Assembly: GCA_003450555.1 (NCBI GenBank)
Contig: DMFQ01000100.1
Coordinates: forward strand, 24,533 to 30,811
Origin: Ktedonobacter sp.
Lineage (GTDB): Bacteria; Chloroflexota; Ktedonobacteria; Ktedonobacterales; Ktedonobacteraceae
Reading direction: 5' to 3'
Length of the DNA stretch: 6,279 nt
Shown: piece after piece, positions 5,491-6,279 of the stretch
Layout: every line of letters starts with the position of its first letter
Numbering within the stretch: position 1 is the stretch's first letter
Notes under the pieces: generated by a model
Databases searched by the model: none
Told to the model about the DNA's origin: nothing
The model's input: the letters and a program-made list of their open reading frames with translations, nothing else
Program-made: the position numbers and the translations under genes

Positions 5491-6169
5491 CTGCCACCCT
5501 GTATCCTCCTCGCGCTGGGTGATATGTGGCTGAGCTATATTTGCACCGCTTGCCCAGCGAGCGATATCTTCGAGCGCGGACCGCGTAGCCTATGTCGCCG
5601 ATTGCTAACCCGGCGCCGTCAGCTTCCCGTACTCCGTGGATGAAGACATCTCCCTCGCTGGCGATACCCAGCGTGGCGCAACAATCTTCAGGCCCTTTCA
5701 GCGCATACAAGCCATGTTCCCACAGTCGGCTGGTGTAGGGATTGTGCGTGTGCCTGTGCATCACATAGCAGGTCACTGGGAGAGGCTGCTTCATTGCCGT
5801 TGAGAGTGAGAGAATACAACCAAGCGCGTGCTCATGGATGAGAAAATAGCGTGCCGTAAGCGTCAAATCATACTGAGGCACTGTACACGTGTATTCAAAG
5901 CGATTTTTCGTATGCAAAGAGCTAGTAATTATGCAGCCATGGTGCGCGAATTCCTCGGGAGTGACCAGTACCAGGTTTCCCACTTTCAGACCTATCGTTA
6001 GATGCGCCGTATATTGAAACTGGTTTCGTACATAGGTACCCAGGTTAGGAACGTGCCAACCCATGCCAAGCGGAGCCTGCGAACGCAATACTCCATTCGG
6101 GTTAATTTTCCAACTGTGAAAGGGATTATCGAGGTAGCCATGCGGGGTAAAATCGTCGTGAGGGATCAT
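5447..6169 (-). CDS. N-terminal domain of the same glycosidase (5' piece of a frameshifted gene)
   Basis: A 240-residue frame beginning at ATG 6169 with AAGGAG (6179-6184) 9 nt upstream, so this is a true gene start. Residues 1-196 are beta-rich and protein-like: 'GYLDNPFHSWKINPNGVLRS', 'LGMGWHVPNLGTYV', 'YDLTLTARYFLIHEHALGC' and 'GDVFIHGVREADGAG'. This fits the N-terminal beta-sandwich domain that precedes the (alpha/alpha)6 barrel in many glycosidases of this class. No recognisable catalytic motif and no signal peptide are present. After about residue 196 the sequence turns into an Arg-rich, low-quality tail ('RARRYRSLGKRCK') while the adjacent frame becomes protein-like, so the last about 44 residues are probably read out of frame. 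Joining both frames gives one product of about 763 residues. The split may be a sequencing error, a real inactivating mutation, or two proteins; see the finding on the shift site. Confidence 0.65.
   Translation of the reverse strand: MIPHDDFTPHGYLDNPFHSWKINPNGVLRSQAPLGMGWHVPNLGTYVRNQFQYTAHLTIGLKVGNLVLVTPEEFAHHGCIITSSLHTKNRFEYTCTVPQYDLTLTARYFLIHEHALGCILSLSTAMKQPLPVTCYVMHRHTHNPYTSRLWEHGLYALKGPEDCCATLGIASEGDVFIHGVREADGAGLAIGDIGYAVRARRYRSLGKRCKYSSATYHPARGGYRVAGAYCSTAMQAHVRK
5575..5589 (-). other. Probable frameshift site joining the two glycosidase frames
   Basis: The downstream frame has a stop at 5590-5592, so a shift must lie below 5590; the upstream frame degrades from about 5580. Skipping one base here (equivalent to a 1-base insertion or a 2-base deletion) links 'IGDIGYA' with 'SALEDIARWASG'. 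The site sits in the perfect GC palindrome CGCGGACCGCG (5575-5585), the kind of sequence prone to base-calling errors. Confidence 0.55.
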
Positions 6170-6178
6170 TACGCTTCA

Positions 6179-6184
6179 CTCCTT
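6179..6184 (-). promoter_or_regulatory. Ribosome binding site of the glycosidase gene
   Basis: AAGGAG on the minus strand lies 9 nt before ATG 6169, an ideal spacing that confirms the gene start. Confidence 0.7.
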
Positions 6185-6213
6185 GCTGGATAACTGGTCG
6201 GTAGTCTTGCCAC

Positions 6214-6242
6214 ATTGTATGCCAACATAGGTGTTTCTACAA
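6214..6242 (-). promoter_or_regulatory. Candidate sigma-70 promoter of the glycosidase gene
   Basis: On the minus strand TTGTAG (6237-6242) and TACAAT (6214-6219) are separated by exactly 17 nt. The -10 matches 5 of 6 consensus bases, the -35 only 3 of 6. The start of transcription would be about 40 nt before the ATG. Only this 95 bp upstream part of the promoter region is inside the window. Confidence 0.45.
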
Positions 6243-6261
6243 GAATTCACAGAATATGGTG

Positions 6262-6276
6262 TTGCAAGTGTTTCAA
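6262..6276. promoter_or_regulatory. Possible operator (imperfect palindrome) upstream of the glycosidase promoter
   Basis: TTGCAAGTGTTTCAA has matching outer arms (TTG-AA / TT-CAA; 10 of 15 positions symmetric). It overlaps the direct repeat CAAGTG at 6265-6270 and 6274-6279. It resembles in a general way the TTGnAA...TTnCAA sites used by LacI-family sugar repressors, but the odd length and missing central CG weaken this. It lies about 20 bp upstream of the -35, and may instead serve a gene outside the window. Confidence 0.25.
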
Positions 6277-6279
6277 GTG

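Noticed and set aside
5447..5600. Programmed ribosomal frameshift in the glycosidase gene
   Set aside because: No slippery codon followed by a stop or typical stimulator is visible at the junction; a sequencing error or plain mutation at the palindrome is simpler.
1..6279. tRNA or rRNA genes, CRISPR array, insertion sequence, phage or toxin-antitoxin genes
   Set aside because: No cloverleaf, regularly spaced repeat, terminal inverted repeat, transposase or integrase motif was found on either strand by reading.

Overview
The window (6,279 bp) holds seven open reading frames on both strands, probably six genes: one is cut by the window edge and two frames look like one gene split by a frameshift. 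No rRNA, tRNA, insertion sequence, transposase or CRISPR array was seen. The mix (a GH57-type amylase tail, UspA, a PP2C phosphatase, a Pro/Thr-linker CAP lipoprotein and a large (alpha/alpha)6 glycosidase), clear Shine-Dalgarno sequences, GTG starts and moderate GC content suggest a free-living bacterium. A sporulating Chloroflexota of the Ktedonobacteria type is my best guess, but this is inferred from gene style and not proved by any marker.

Left part (1-1327, plus strand): the C-terminal domain of a GH57-type alpha-amylase/4-alpha-glucanotransferase whose catalytic part lies upstream of the window, followed after 22 bp by a class I glutamine amidotransferase-like gene with its own ribosome binding site; the two are probably co-transcribed. 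A universal stress protein gene (1337-1798, minus) converges on it with a 9 bp gap.

Middle (1799-3873): an AT-rich divergent intergenic region of 304 bp separates the stress gene from a PP2C-type protein phosphatase gene (2103-3038, plus). A 115 bp spacer with a palindrome and a long imperfect stem-loop follows, then a secreted lipoprotein with a CAP/SCP domain (3154-3873, plus).

Right part (3877-6169, minus): a glycosidase with the trehalase/GH63 (clan GH-G) active-site signature, read in two frames that join near 5580. If the frames are joined the product is about 763 residues. It converges on the lipoprotein gene with a 3 bp gap. Its promoter region (6185-6279) has a plausible sigma-70 promoter and, further upstream, an imperfect palindrome of the kind bound by LacI-family sugar regulators.

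The genes do not form one obvious pathway. Carbohydrate breakdown is represented at both ends (GH57-like and GH-G-like), with signalling and stress genes between them. The most useful observations are the split glycosidase and its unassigned substrate, and the structured spacer before the lipoprotein gene. I did not find convincing evidence of a wholly new system.
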